NCBI GenBank assembly: GCA_945871545.1
Contig: CAMBWJ010000109.1
Span: forward strand, 1 to 6,605
Direction: 5' to 3'
Source of the DNA: an uncultured Clostridia bacterium
GTDB taxonomy: Bacteria > Bacillota_A > Clostridia > Christensenellales > Aristaeellaceae
Length of the DNA stretch: 6,605 nucleotides
Shown: piece after piece, positions 6,185 to 6,605 of the stretch
Position numbering within the stretch: position 1 is the first letter of the stretch
How the letters are laid out: each line of letters starts with the position of its first letter
Program-made: the position numbers and the translations under genes
The notes under the pieces: model-generated
Databases searched by the model: none
What the model was told of the DNA's origin: nothing
The model's input: the letters and a program-made list of their open reading frames with translations, nothing else

Positions 6185-6232
6185 GGAACTGTTCTTCCCG
6201 AACGACTGCACATCCGAAGGAGAGACAGATTC

Positions 6233-6605
6233 ATGAACCAAAAACCCAAGCTGATCGTCATCGCGGGCACCAACGCCTCCGGCAAGAGTGGTCTGGGCGT
6301 GGAGCTGGCGCGCAGGTACGGCGGCGAGATCGTCTCCGCCGACTCCCGCCAGGTGTTTCAGGGCTACGACCTGGGCAGCGGCAAGATCACGCCCGAGGAG
6401 ATGAAGGGCGTTCCCCACCACCTGATCGACGTCTGCAAGTCCAACGACTTCTTCTCCATGCACGACTTCCAGCGCCTGGCCTATGAGGCCATCGACGGCA
6501 TACTCGCGCGCGGCAAGGTTCCCTTCCTGGTTGGCGGCACGGGGCTGTACATCGCCTCGGTCACCGAGGGCTACGTCATGAGCGACCGCATGCCCGACCT
6601 GGCCT
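6233..6605 (+). CDS. miaA: tRNA dimethylallyltransferase MiaA (3'-truncated by the window)
   Basis: The first 124 residues of MiaA, the cytoplasmic enzyme that adds a dimethylallyl group to N6 of adenosine 37 in tRNAs reading UNN codons, the first step towards ms2i6A. Visible motifs: the P-loop GTNASGKS at 12-19 (many MiaA read GPTASGKT), ADSRQVFQG at 36-44 with the catalytic-site Asp37, DLGSGKIT at 46-53, HHLIDV at 62-67, FSMHDFQ at 74-80 and VGGTGLYI at 100-107. DSRQ and GSGKITPEEM differ from E. coli-type DSMQ and GTAKPT and place it in a variant subgroup common in anaerobic Clostridia. AAGGAG at 6217-6222 sits 10 nt before the ATG. The full protein is normally about 300 residues, so more than half lies beyond the right edge. 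It has its own promoter at 6156-6184. Confidence 0.93.
   Translation, partial: MNQKPKLIVIAGTNASGKSGLGVELARRYGGEIVSADSRQVFQGYDLGSGKITPEEMKGVPHHLIDVCKSNDFFSMHDFQRLAYEAIDGILARGKVPFLVGGTGLYIASVTEGYVMSDRMPDLA

Larger units (their letters stand above)
5896..6232. other. Divergent intergenic region between the MATE gene and miaA
   Basis: 337 bp with no supported protein gene. It holds the minus-strand ribosome binding site of the MATE gene, a first plus-strand promoter (5984-6013), a terminator-like hairpin (6069-6109), a small perfect hairpin (TCCGTT 6120-6125 / AACGGA 6129-6134, loop GTG), and a second plus-strand promoter (6156-6184) directly ahead of miaA. Confidence 0.8.

Overview
The window looks like chromosomal DNA from a moderately high-GC Firmicute, most likely an uncultured gut-type Clostridia member. 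The grounds are a PheB-type ACT protein, a DegV-family protein, a clostridial-style MATE transporter, AGGAGG-type ribosome binding sites and consensus sigma-A promoters. This assignment is inference from gene content and signals; no marker gene such as rRNA is present. There is no mobile element, CRISPR array, tRNA or rRNA.

Layout. (1) 1-848, plus strand: a YqkD-like serine alpha/beta hydrolase whose true N-terminus may lie left of the window. (2) 845-2211, plus strand: a promoter whose -35 box overlaps the hydrolase stop codon, followed by a two-gene unit, a GTG-started HTH+ACT (PheB-like) protein and a DegV fatty-acid-binding-type protein 16 bp later. A hairpin at about 2293-2319 probably ends it. 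(3) 2212-2637: an AT-richer intergenic region with a consensus promoter, a perfect 18-bp palindrome at the predicted transcription start and a leader of about 150 nt. (4) 2638-4434: a secreted 598-residue protein that appears to be two tandem alpha/beta-hydrolase domains, the first lacking the catalytic serine and the second keeping it. A strong intrinsic terminator follows. (5) 4528-5895, minus strand: a MATE-family exporter convergent with the esterase. (6) 5896-6232: the divergent intergenic region between the MATE gene and miaA. It holds two plus-strand promoters with a terminator-like hairpin between them, so a discrete small RNA of about 90 nt may sit upstream of miaA. (7) 6233 to the right edge: the N-terminal 124 codons of miaA, a tRNA A37 dimethylallyltransferase.

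The genes do not form one pathway. Only the ACT/DegV pair looks like an operon. The most interesting parts are the tandem esterase with its palindromic operator candidate and the possible small RNA before miaA. I did not find a convincing new multi-gene system here.
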